Assembly (NCBI GenBank): GCA_905221605.1
Contig: CAJNDS010002279.1
Location: 315,001 to 379,000, forward strand
DNA length: 64,000 nt
DNA from: Symbiodinium natans
Taxonomy: Eukaryota; Sar; Dinophyceae; Suessiales; Symbiodiniaceae
Direction of reading: 5' to 3'
Shown here: piece after piece, positions 10,377 to 21,900 of the stretch
Numbering within the stretch: position 1 is the stretch's first letter
Layout of the letters: each line of letters starts with the position of its first letter
Translations under genes and position numbers: made by a program
The notes under the pieces: model-generated
The model's database searches: none
Told to the model about the DNA's origin: nothing
What the model saw: only the letters and a program-made list of their open reading frames with translations

Positions 10377-10526
10377 TCAGGACCCTATAATAGGACTTGT
10401 AACTTCACGGTTTTTCGGGCTGAGAAGCGCTGCAGGCTGAAGCCCTAGCGGTAGAAGCCGTGAAATACAGTCTTCAACCCTCAGGAGGTAAGTGGGTCTT
10501 TGTTGGAGCTTCATGTGGTGTGTATG

Positions 10527-10638
10527 TGGGATGTTCCCCCTTATACTAAGACTAAGAGTCCTTAGTGTCCTTTGTAGAGATTATAGCACCCCCCATTGCA
10601 GTCTAGTAAGGACTGTCAGTATAAGGGGGACATCCCAA
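10527..10638. mobile_element. TTGGGATG-family element (copy B)
   Basis: Ends TGGGATGTTCCCCCTTATACTA and AGTATAAGGGGGACATCCCAA. The flanks share GTGTGTATG, a 9-base target-site duplication. Interior words AGTCCTTA and GGACTGT are shared with the other copies. Confidence 0.8.
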
Positions 10639-10686
10639 GTGTGTATGTGTGTGTGCATATGTAGTTTTTGTTGCAGTATTGGCAAT

Positions 10687-10804
10687 ATTGGTGGCCCAGC
10701 GGTACCCTTTTGCCCCAGCTAGTTTCTAGGTTCCCCTTTTCAAAAGTACCCACTCCCCCCAAAAAAGGGTACCCTTGTTGCAATGTGGTCGCCGGGCTAC
10801 CAAG
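10687..10804. mobile_element. GTAGCCCAGT-family element
   Basis: Left TTGGTGGCCCAGCGGTACCC and right GGGTACCC...GTGGTCGCCGGGCTACCAA. Same family as 5126. Confidence 0.7.
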
Positions 10805-11411
10805 AGTGAAGTGGGATTTCAGAACTCAAGTGGAAGGCTCGACTTGAAGTTAAACATCCCGAAGCCTGAGTCTACTTCCCCCACCCCTGCCGTGTGAGTT
10901 CCACGACTGCCCCGCCCACCCCTGAAAGCCTAAGATCCCGAAGCGCTAAACCCATAAAAGGGGCCCCCTAAAACCCTACATCCCCCAACGCGAAGTGACC
11001 CTAAATGGCCCCAAAAAAGTCCCTACGCCCCTACCCCCAGACCTCACCCTGCCTCACCCTCTCTTCATCCGCAACAGCCCGTGCTGTCAATTCGGGAGTT
11101 GGGGGTTTAGGCTCAGGAGTTTAGGGATTCAGGATTATGGGATTTTGGGGTTTGTTGGGGGCCCCCCTGGAATATTCCTTAGAAGGTTTCGTTTTCGAAG
11201 GCAGCTCTATATAAACCCCATTTTGAACCCTGTAAACCCTAAAAACTTTAAACCCTAACAGCCCCAAACCTAAATCCTAAAAACCCAAAACCCCCACTGC
11301 CCCTTTTAAACTTATCTACGCTCCTACCTATTAAAATCATATAAACCCTCTAAACACAGCAAATTCCAGCCTCGACTGTTCAGGGGGGGGGGGGGCCCAC
11401 ACTAAAGAGGG

Positions 11412-11637
11412 TGCAACCCTAAACCCCAAACCCCTAAACCCCTAAACCTCTAAGCCCTAAACCACTAAACCCCTGAACCCCTAAACCCCTAAACCCCTAA
11501 ACCCTAAGCCTCTAAATCCCTAAACCCCTTAACCCCTTACACCCTAAGCCCCTTAAACCCTAAAACCCTAAGCCCCTAAACCCAAAACCTCTAAACCCTA
11601 AACCCGAAACCCTAAACCCTAGCCCTAAACCCTAAAG
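11412..11637 (-). repeat. CCCCTAAA-rich and CCCTAAA array
   Basis: Tandem octamers (CCCCTAAA, with CCCCTTAA variants) grading into heptamers at the right. Confidence 0.9.
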
Positions 11638-11668
11638 CCGATATTTGGTGGTCGAAAGGCTGCGGCAG

Positions 11669-11734
11669 CCGAAGGTTGCGGCCCGGGCAGGGGTGGACAC
11701 CGCATCGCTCTGCCAGGCTCGGGCTCTCTTTGGG
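11669..11734 (+). CDS. orphan exon-like island between inverted telomere arrays
   Basis: Starts after TGCGGCAG and stops at GTTTAGAGCTAGGGTTT. Sixty-six bases, 22 codons, open in phase 0 (VAARAGVDTASLCQARALFG). A CCCTAAA array is on its left and a TTTAGGG array on its right. Protein not recognised. Confidence 0.3.
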
Positions 11735-11743
11735 GTTTAGAGC

Positions 11744-11830
11744 TAGGGTTTAGGGTTTAGGGTTTAGGGTTTAGGGTTTAGGGTTTAGGGTTTAGGGTTT
11801 AGGGTTTAGGGTTTAGGGTTTAGGGTTTAG
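11744..11830 (+). repeat. interstitial TTTAGGG array, about 12 copies
   Basis: Perfect heptamers immediately to the right of the island at 11669. Confidence 0.95.
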
Positions 11831-12239
11831 TACGGGGGGCTTGCAGGGCGGCCTTGGCTCACAGGGATGTTCGGGGCTTAGGGTTTAGGGTTCAGGGTCC
11901 TGCTGTGACAAAAAAAGTTTAGGAGGCAGAATCTTATCGTGGTTGCGTGATCGGATATTGAGAATAGTTTGTCTTCGGGGATTTGGGGGATGGGGGGGTG
12001 AAGAGCTGCGATTGAGGGTTTCTGTTGTTTAGGGTTTCGGGTTTATGGGTTTAGGGTTTCGGGCTTGCGCCTAAACCCTTTTTTTGGATGCAAAAGCAGG
12101 GGTATTGGGCCGTTTAGCTCCCGCAGTCCACAGGAAACAAAACGGGTTTCGGGCTTTGAGCGGCCGTGTAGCAATGTTGAGGATGTGTGGAGATTTCGCA
12201 ACAAGGGTTAGGGCTCAGCTTTGCAGCTTTCTGTGGTTA

Positions 12240-12359
12240 ACTTGGAAGCCCTTTCGACTTAGTACGTACTGTAGGGTTAGTACTGTGGTTTCTGGGGACT
12301 ATAATGGGGCTTCTAGAGGACATGAAGTAGCCTTACGAAGTCAAAAAGAGCTTCCAAGT
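12240..12359. mobile_element. ACTTGGAAGCCC inverted-repeat element
   Basis: Left ACTTGGAAGCCCTTTCGACT, continuing TAGTACG, pairs with right CGAAGTCAAAAAGAGCTTCC ending AAGT. Same family as 29181. Non-coding; it creates part of a spurious 126-codon frame. Confidence 0.75.
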
Positions 12360-12445
12360 AGGGGAGGTAGGCTTCTAGGCCCTCAATCCCAGTCGCGCAA
12401 GGTGGCAAAGGGGCTGGAGCCTGTCAGGGAGCCCCAGGCGTGCTG

Positions 12446-12510
12446 CTTAGGGTTTAGGGTTTAGGAAGTTTAGGGTGTAGGGTTTAGGGTTTAGGGTTTA
12501 GGGTTTAGGG
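12446..12510 (+). repeat. interstitial TTTAGGG array
   Basis: About seven units with one short interruption (AGGAAG). Confidence 0.9.
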
Positions 12511-12613
12511 TGCAGTTTGTTCTATCGCCTCGCTAGCACTTCTGCTTTGTCTGTTTACCTCGGCCGCCCAGTACCCTGTACCCTTTTCCCTTGTTCTGGC
12601 TTCCCTTATGCAG

Positions 12614-12684
12614 CAACCAACCAAGGGAGGGCCCTGCGGCCTGAACTTCTGGGGTTTTGAGCCTGAGATTGTTGGAGTATTTCA
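12614..12684 (+). CDS. possible orphan exon, unrecognised
   Basis: Preceded by a long pyrimidine-rich tract ending TTATGCAG, a strong splice-acceptor look. The open frame holds GGPCGLNFWGFEPEIVGVF and ends at TTTCA|GTTTTG. It lies 228 bases before the first UROD exon, but its phase does not join that exon and it matches no UROD segment known to me. Confidence 0.3.
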
Positions 12685-12911
12685 GTTTTGCGCGGCCCTA
12701 AACCCTAAACCCCGAGCGTGCCTCCGAGTATGAGAGTCAAAATTCTATTTAGGGTTCAGGGTTTAGGGTTCAGGGTTGAGGGTTGAGGGTTTATGGCAGT
12801 TTAGGGTTTAGGGTGGAGTTCTTGTAGGGGGTTTGGGGCTTAGAATGGTTCTTAGAGGGTTCAGGGTTTAGCTTTCGAGCCTCTCCACGGTGTTCGTCGC
12901 ACTGCCTTGAG

Positions 12912-12968
12912 GTGCCTGTGTGGCTCTTCCGCCAGGCCGGCCGCCATTTGCCGGAGTCTTGTCGGCTT
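12912..12968 (+). CDS. UROD: UROD exon: Arg-X3-Arg substrate loop
   Basis: Nineteen codons including PVWLFRQAGRHLPE, the UROD signature near the N terminus. Acceptor GCCTTGAG, donor GTGAGC. A GA donor two bases further on would fit the phase of the next exon better. Confidence 0.75.
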
Positions 12969-15900
12969 GTGAGCTTGCCAGGGACCCCCTAGTACTTAGG
13001 GACGAAAGGAACCCTAGAAGGGGTTTATGGTTCATAGACCTTAGATAGGAACTGTAACTACGGTAGCGTGGGGTCTATGACCCCAACTTTTGGGTTCATG
13101 TCGTCCTTTCAAGGTACTACTTACGCCTTGAACCCTAAACTCGAATCCCTTATAAGCCCTAAACCATACATGCTGTTTGTCTGCTTTATGTAGGAAGCCT
13201 CAACCCTGAACCCTGCGTTTCGGTTTGGGATTTAGGGGCTGGCAGTCAACAAGTCCGGTTTCCGCAGCCTTGAGCTACGGGACCTGGCATCAGGGCTCCG
13301 AGTAACCAGGGTTGTGTGGGTTTGAACTAGTTCCTTTCATCCTAAACCCTCTCTACCCTAGACCCCAAATCCTAGACCCTAAGCCATATAACCCTTGATC
13401 CTAGAATCTCTAGGTGTTGGGTTTTAGGGTTTAGGGGGGGAGGGGGGGGGCCTTTCGAATCCAGAGCCGGAGCCAAGGAATACAACGAGTACAAAGCCAC
13501 GAGCTGCTTGAATGGCAGCTCATGCTTCCAGGGATTGAGGGCTTACATAGGGTCACTTCTCTCAAATGTGGTCCCGTTTAGGGTCCTCATTATAAGGCAG
13601 CCTTCAAACTTAGGCTACTCCCAAAAAGGGACCCCATGTTAGATCACTGACCATATGGGGCCTTGGATTTGGAGGTTTGTGGGTTCAGGGTTAGTGTTTC
13701 TATGGTCCCCCAAAACCCGTTGACGCCTGCATAACCCTTGGACACCTAAACCCTAGAACTTAAACCCCCCCAGATCGCCCCAGTTTGGGGAGGTTGTTGA
13801 GAGTTTGGTGCCATGACTTCGGATACCCTGTAGTAGCCGTTTTGTTGTGTTTGGGGTTTTGGCTTCTATTCCCTTAGTAGAGGGTACTTGCAAGCCGTGT
13901 TTTTTTGGTTTTTCACTTGGTAAGTAGGGTTAGTAAGATGGGTTTTGGGGATTATCATACACTTTCTAGGGGATGCTACGATGTCAAAGAAGCTTAACAG
14001 GCCCAATTGCTAAAGCCTCTTGCCCTTTTTTGGTGGCTGGGCCAACTTACAGGGGGGGGGCCCCTTGAAGAGACGCTTTAGGGTTTAGGGTTCATGGGTA
14101 CAGCTCTGACTTTCAGGACCTTGAGTTTCAGGACTACCTCTTAGGGTGCGCAATCGTTCTTTCGCAGTCTTCCAGCACATCTGCATGAAGGTTACACGGG
14201 AGAAGGCGAAGATACAGGTGGGTGGAGCCAAAATGTGGGGCTCTTTATGTTACCTACGCTGTAAGGAATGTTTTAGCGAAAAGAGGCATGTAGGTGGCTT
14301 GTTCTATGGTCTACATTGTTGGGCCCTTTGTTTTTCGTGCCCTGAGCTAGTAAGTAACATATGTGTTACAGTCATAGTCGTGCCCCCAAAGAGGCCTTGT
14401 AACTTGGATCAACTTCAGGGCCTTCGTGATTTTCCTGGTGCGCTGCCAATGGTCATGACCCTATACCGCAAAGCCCCACAGCAAACCCTGTGGACCCCTG
14501 AATCCCAGGGTTTAGGGTTTAGGGTGTTTGGTCTGGGGCTTCTTAGCCGACTGTTATGCCCGCCAGCGAAGATCCCAGGCTCAAGAAAGTTCCCATCGTA
14601 CATGGATAGCTGGACTAGTAGCCAGGAGTCTTCAATCATGTTGTGCTGCCTCGAAGTAGAATAACTTGAGCCCGACCTGATTTAATGTTTGCTGGAGCCC
14701 TTTCTCGATAACCCTACTTGTACTTAAATATACCCGTGACTACCTCACGGATTATAGTGTGTGTCTACCGTTCCCGGGAGGCTTGCAGCATGTCCCTGAC
14801 GATTGAGGTTCGCCTCCTCAGCGGCAAGACAGTTTCACTGGAAGCAGGACCCCATGAGATTGTCGAAGCCTTCAAAATCAGAGCACAGAAGGCTTTGGCA
14901 GTTGGTAGGGGCCGATTGGTGGGCTCCTCCGGCCTTTTGAAAGAAGCAGCTACGCTGGAGGAATCAAGATTGCAGAGTGGGGACTCACTGACCTTGCAGA
15001 TAGGCAGGGTGCAGGTTTGCGGCAACGACTGGGCCTTTGCTGCCATTCTGGGCGATGGGTCCTTTGTGACCTGGGGCGATGCTTCGCGTGGTGGCGACAG
15101 CAGTGCTGTGGCAGATCAGCTTCAGGACGTGCAACAGATTCAAGCATCTACTTCGGCTTTTGCTGCAATTCTGGGGGATGGCTCTGTTGTCACTTGGGGC
15201 GATGCCGACGGTGGCGACAGCAGTGCTGTGCAAGACCAGCTAAAGCACGTGCAGCAGATCCAAGCAACCCAGGCGGCTTTTGCCGCCATTCTGGGCGATG
15301 GGTCTGTTGTGACCTGGGGCATTGCTGAATGGGGTGGCGACAGCAGTGATGTACAAGCTCAGCTGAAGGACGTGCAGCAGATTCAGTCAACCGGCTACGC
15401 TTTTGCCGCCATTCTGGGCGATGGGTCAGTTGTGACTTGGGGCAATGCTCGGAATGGCGGGGACAGCCGTGCTGTGCAAGGTCAGCTAAAGGACGTGAAG
15501 CAGATCCAAGCCACTGTCTTTGCTTTTGCCGCCATTCTGGGCGATGGGTCGGTTGTGACCTGGGGCTGGGAAGACGCTGGTGGCGACAGCAGTGCCGTGC
15601 AAGGTCAGCTGAAGGACGTGCAGCAAATCCATGCTACCCAGGGGGCTTTTGCTGCCATTCTGGCCGATGGGTCTGTTGTGACCTGGGGACTTACTGACCG
15701 TGGTGCTGACAGCAGTGCTGTACAAGGTCAGCTACGGCACGTGCAGCAGATCCGGGCTACCCTGGCGGCTTTTGCTGCCATTCTGGGCGATGGGTCTGTT
15801 GTGACCTGGGGCTTTGATCCCCATGGTGGCGACAGCAGTGCTGTGCAAGGTCAACTGAAGGATGTGAAGCAGATCCAAGCAACTCACTTCGCTTTTGCTG

Positions 15901-18900
15901 CCATTCTTGGAGATGGATCTGTGGTGACCTGGGGCCCAGCTCCGGCTGGTGGCGACAGCAGTGCTGTGCAAGATCAGCTCAAGGACGTGCAGAAGATTGA
16001 GTCTACCAGCAAGGCTTTTGCTGCCATTGTCGGCAATGGGTCGGTTGTGACCTGGGGCAAGGCTGCCATTGGCGGTGACAGCAGCGCTGTGCAAGATCAG
16101 CTGATGAACGCACCGAAGTAGCAATAAAGCAGTTGCCACACTCTTCCTCGCCTCATCCGTCTCCCTGTGTCTTACCCCTTCAAGCCCTGTACAGTCCTAC
16201 CTTACATAGGAGGCATTGCAGCCTTGGAAAAAGCCCACACAGACGAGGCGTTAGCCCCTTTCAGGCAAGCACGACATTGTTTTTGGGCACAGGGGTTTTC
16301 TCTCAATTATGGTCTTCTCTGTGCCCACAACCCCGTGGTCCTTGGCACTCTTCCGCGATGAAAACAACTGCTGGGGGTTCTTGCTAACTTGGTAGCCCAG
16401 TGGTGCTCTTTTTAAGGTTCCCTGAAAATGTATCCTATCCCCAAAAGAGTACCCAAAACCCTGAACCCTAAACCGTAAGCCCTTTTTTGCAACATGGTTA
16501 CTGGGCTACCAAGTTAAGGAACTTCAATGAGTGAACGCCTGCTGCGATGAGGGGTCATGGGCTCATGGTTCTTTGAAGACCAAGGTCACCGATCGAAGAT
16601 CCTATAGAAGGGTCGTATTCCGGTTTAGGGTTTTAGGGCTTAGGGTTGGGTTTAAGGTTTAGGGTTTTGGGTTTTGGGTTTAGGGTTTTGGGTTTTAGGG
16701 CTTAGGGTTTTGTATTCCGCAACTTCATTGTGGCAACCTCCAGTTCCTTGGCATGGAGCTAGTTGCTTCACGGACTGTTTGGAAGTACGCTTAGGGTTTA
16801 GGGTTTAGGGTTTAGGGTTTAGGGTTTAGGGTTAAACGTAGGATAGCTGTAGGTATACCTGTGAAGCTCCACACGACTTACACTGACCCCGCCAGCCCTA
16901 AACCCCTAAACCCCTAAACCCCTTAACCCCTTAACCCCTTAAACCCTAAACCCCTACCTAAACCCCTAAAACCCTAAACCCTAAACCCTAAACCCTAAAC
17001 CCTAAACCCTAAACCCTAAACCCTAAACCCTAAACCCTAAACCCTAAACCCTAAACCCCAGCCCAGGGGGGAAGAACTTCCTGCAGCTCCTGGAAGATCC
17101 AGCAGATGTGGCGGCACGGGTCCGAGAATATTTGGGCCGGGAAGTTGGGGAGTTGGGTTTAGGGTTTAGGGTTTAGGGTTTAGGGTTTAGGGTTTAGGGT
17201 TTAGGGTTTAGGGTTTAGGGTTTAGGGTTTAGGGTTTAGGGCTAGGTTTCAGGGTTCTCGCAAGCAGCGTTGAGTGTCGCCCGAGAGCCTTCCGGCCCAG
17301 GAGTGCACCATGCAGCCTCTTCGCAGATACGGCGTAGATGCCGCCATCCTGAACCTCAGCTGCATTGGTCTGAGGGTTTATAGGGTTTAGGGTTTAGGGT
17401 TTAGGGTTAGGGGTTAGGGTCCCCAGGACCCTCCCTAGGAGGTACCAGTCCCTCTGTAGGAAGGTCCTTGGGGGCCTTAGGGATAGAGCCTGCTCTACCT
17501 TTTTGACCCCTAAAGCCGCACCCTTCGGTTTAGGGTTTACGGTTTCGGGTTTAGGGTTTAGATCCCCTAATGGAATATAAGAGGAGTATATTCAGGGCAC
17601 CTCTTAGGTGGTACATCCTCAGGGGTCCGAGTACATCAGGTACCAGATAGCGCCGTTAGCGGGGTGGGGGGGGGTTAGTCCTCCAGGGAGCATAAGGGGG
17701 GGGGGGGGGGGGGTTAGTCCTCCAGGGAGTATGGGGGGGGGGGGGTGTTAGTCCTCCAGGGAGTATTAGGGGGGGGGGGGGGGTTAGTTTTCCAGAAAGT
17801 ATGAGGGGTTAGTAAATTCTTTCCCCCCCCCCCCGGGTTGGGGGGGGCACCCCCCCCCCCCCCCATTTGCTCTCAGATTGCCCTATAGTCCTACACTGTC
17901 GGTCTGCTGGGATAGAATGAGTAGAGAGAAGTAGAGAGATTCGTCTAAATTCCCCCCCCCCCCCGGTTTCTTGTTTTTATTTATTGTATTCATTCCTCGA
18001 AAATTAAAGAAGTGGAGAATTGATAGAGAATTCGAGTATAATCCAAATGACAACAAAGTCCCTTCTGACGCAATCAAAAAGCGGGGGGTTGGGGGGGCGC
18101 AGCCCTCCCCAATTTGCTCAGATTGCCCTATAGTCCTACACTGTCCGTCTGCTAGATAGAATGAGTAGAGAAGTAGAGAATTAGTCTAAATCCCACCCCC
18201 CTCGTTTCTTGTCTTTGTTGCTTGTACTCATTCTTCGAACACTAGAGAAGTAGAGAATTGATAGAGCACTCGAGTATATATATATATATATCTCCAAATG
18301 ACAACAAAGTCGTTTCTGACGTAACCAAAGAGCGGGGGGGTAGGGGGGGGGGCGCAGAGCCCCCCCCCCATTTGCTCAGATTGCCTTTTTTAGTCTGCTG
18401 AAATAGAATGAGTAGAGAAGTAGAGCATTCGTGTAAATTCCACCCCCCCGTTTCTTGTTTTTGTTTCTTGTATTCATTGACAACAATTAGAGAAGTGGAG
18501 AATTGATAGAGAATTCGAGTATAATCCAAATGACAACAAAGTCCTTTCTGAGGTAATCAAAAAGCGGGGGGGTTGGGGGGGGCGCAGCCCCCCCCATTTG
18601 CTCAGATTGCCCTATGATCCTACACTGTCGGTCTGCTGGGATAGAATGAGTAGAGAAAGAAGTAGAGAATTGGTCTAAGTTCCACCCCCCTCGTTTCTTG
18701 TTTTTGTTTCTTGTACTCATTCTTCGAACATCAGAGAAGTAGAGAATTGATAGAGAATTACAGGATAATCCAAATCACAACAAAGTTCTTTCGGACGTAA
18801 TCGCAAAGCTGGTCGACGTCGTGGGGTTGGTTTCAGGCTTCGGGTTCACGATTTTGGTTTTAGGGTTCGAGTTTCGGGTGGGTCTAGGTTTAGGCTTGAG

Positions 18901-21900
18901 GGTAGGTTTGAAAATTCGGCTTACACAAAGAGTGCCTTTCTGTCCTCTCCACGTCTTTCAAGTCTATGTCTTTCAAGTCTGAAAAGGGGTGGGGATTGTC
19001 TTGCGGGAGTATGAGGGGGGGTTTGTCTTTCGGGAGTATGAGGGGGGGGTCAGTCCTTCAGCGAGTATGAGGGGGGGGGGGGGGGGGGGTTAGTCTTCCA
19101 GGGAGTATGAGAACCCTAAACCCCAATCCCCAAACCCCAAACCCCAAATCCTAAACCCTACCCCCGAAACCCTAGACCCAAAACCCTAAAACCCTAAACC
19201 GTGTTACCGGTATTGGTCCCTGCAATGTGGCCTGAGTGTCAGCTAGGCGGGTGGCAAAAAAAAAAGCTAAACCCTAAAACCCTAAACCCTGAACCCTAAA
19301 CCCGAAACCCTAAACCCCCCAGAGTCAGGTTCTCGGACATCCTGGTGGTGGCCCAGGCTTTGGGCATCGACGTGGACGCTCGCCTTGGCATGGTTGGCTT
19401 AGCCGGTTTTGGGTTTAGGGTTTAGGGTTTAGGGTTTAGGGTTTACTAAACCCTAAATTAGGGTTTAGGGTTTAGGGTTTAGGGTTTAGGGTTTAGGGTT
19501 TAGGGTGGGTGTCGTTGAGAAGTTTAAGGTCTACAGTACACTCTTTCAGCAGAAAGCCCTTTCCCGGAGAGGTCCTTAAAACGTCTGAAGAGGCGCTCAA
19601 TCCGCTGCGCCCGGGGCAAGCTTGAATCACCAAAGGCCCATACTGAATCTCATGACTCGCAACTCTTAGGTTGCCATTGTGTTCCCGGAACACACCCTAC
19701 CGAAACATCCACAAGGGTTTAGAGTTTAGGGTTTAGGGTTTAGGGTTTAGGGTTTAGGGTTTAGGGTTTTAAGACCCCACACCCGAAGTTCCGCGCAGCT
19801 TCCGCTCAGGAAATGCCGGGAGGCAAAGGCGCACACGGCACCCCATAGCCCAGTGGTACCCTTAACCTTTGTTTTTTTTTCGGTCTGGGTTCCTTTATAA
19901 AGCAACCAACCCCCAAAAATTGATTTGTTCCCCCGTATACTAACAGTCCGCAAAAGGGATGAACATAGGGGATACAAAAACCCCCAAAAAAAATGACAGT
20001 AAGTACAAGGGGGAACATCCCAAGATGCCCTTCTAAATAGATGGTTACTGGGCTGCCAAGGGGCTTCTTGGGCGAAAGGATAGGGTGGGGCTCAGGGGAG
20101 GATTTTTTTAATGTGTATAAATGTATAAATGTATACATGCTTATCATCCCCAAACCCTAAAGCCTACACCCTTTAAATACATAAGTGAAGTGACCGCAGC
20201 CACAGATAAAGGTAGCGGTGTAGGGCTTGGAGGTTCTTTGGGCCGTGGCACTTAATTATCGGATCCTTAAGCGGGGGGGTAGGTAACTGGGGGCCTTAGG
20301 GAAGCTTATAGGGAGCAGTTGGGAGCATTAGGGAACCTTAGGTTAGATACCCCCCGCCCCCTTGGACCCCCCTCCCTGGAGAACCAGCTAAACCCTGAAC
20401 CCAAAACCCTATAACCCTAAACCCTAGACCTTAAACCCTGAAGTTATCTGTACACAACTTTCCCTCTTCAGTTGCCCCATGGAGCATGGCTAGACGGGTG
20501 GCAAAAAGAAAGCCCAAACCCCTAAACCGTAGCCGTGTCACGTCGCGGGCCGCAGCTTGTCCGTTGTGAGTTCATGAACCCCTCCAAAGACCCCGAAACC
20601 ATAAGCCCTAAAGCCTAAAGCCCCCTAGACCCTTACACCCTGAACCCTGAACCCTGACCCCTCAGCCCTGAACCCGAAGTCCCTGAAAACCCTGAAGCGG
20701 TCGGCGCAGCTCCCTCCAGGCATCCTCGTGCCCCGGCCCCTGGAGTCCCCCGAGGCCCAAGCCGACGGGTTTAGGGGTTTGGGTTTAGGGTTGAGGGTTT
20801 AAGGTTTAGGGTTTAGGGTTTAGGGTTTAGGGGGTTTAGGGTTTAGGGAGTTTAGGGTTTAGGGTTTCGGGGCGTGTGCCCCTTCCCAGCAAGTCACAGT
20901 CCAGCCTGGGTTCGAAAGAAGGGTTTAGGGTTTAGGGTTCAGGGTTTAGGGTTTAGGGTTTAGGGTTTGGGGGTTAGGGTTTAGGGTTTAGGGTTTAGGT
21001 TTTAGGGTTTAGGGGATTGTTTCCTTGGGGACGAAATGAACCCTAAAGTTGGGGGTCACATACCCTACACTACGATAATTCCTATCAAGGCTTATGAACC
21101 CTAGACCCTTTCAGGGTTCGTTTGGTCCCCAAGTTCTTTTTTATTTTAGAGTTTCGAGTAAACAAAACCCAAACGTAGTGTTTTGTAAGCCATTGCTATC
21201 AAGCAGTTTTAGAGGTAAGCGGTTCATAAGGCAAACGTTAAGGGGTTTACGGCTTTAGGGCTGTTAGGGTTTTTGGGTTGCTCGGGGTAGTTACATGTCA
21301 TGTCCCTTAATATGCTAACCCTAAACCCTAAACCCTATACCCTAAACCCTAAACCCCCATACCTGCTTTAATGGCTTCTGAAGCATGGGCCCTTGGGTTG
21401 TGCAGGGTAAATAAGGCGTATTCAAGTGGCCCCCATTGAAGGGCCCATATTAAGGAGCCACAATACTACCCTAAGAGTAGGGACTATAGGATTCGACCCT
21501 TATGAGGGAGCTTGGGGTAATGTAGGGGCTTAGGCGGATAGGGACTATATATAGAAGTTAAGATAAGATGTAAAAGGGGTCTAAACCTAAACTCTAAACC
21601 CTAAACCCTAAACCCTAAACCCTAAACCCTAAACCCGAAACCGCAAGGGGTCCCCGTGTAAGGGACATGAAACTCCCTTTAGAAGGGCTTAGGCTTGCTA
21701 GGGGAAGCTCAGCCCAGAGAGCCGCAGGCGGAGAAGCCTCCTTTACGGTTTAGGGTTTAGGGTTTAGGGTTTAGGGCTAGAAACCCGTAACTGAGGTGGG
21801 TTTAGGGTTTAGGGTTTAGGGACCCTCAAACCCGATACACTCATACCCTCAAACCCTCAACGTATTCTAGTTATTCCCTAGCCCTAAACCCTAAACAACC

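Larger units (their letters stand above)
9528..11411. other. no gene recognised; three inverted-repeat elements inside
   Basis: Overlapping short frames at 9643-9864 on both strands, diverged CCCTAAA words from 11230, and the elements at 10276, 10527 and 10687. No protein family was recognised. Confidence 0.5.

Noticed and set aside
12084-12464. 126-codon plus frame
   Set aside because: Largely made of the inverted-repeat element at 12240-12359 and a TTTAGGG array.
14146-14664. 172-codon plus frame just upstream of the UBL-RCC1 gene
   Set aside because: It runs through TTTAGGG units and has no recognisable domain or paralogue in the window.
16123-16128. AATAAA after the stop codon of the 14790 gene as a polyadenylation signal
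   Set aside because: Dinoflagellates are not known to rely on this signal, and the 33619 paralogue lacks it at the same place.
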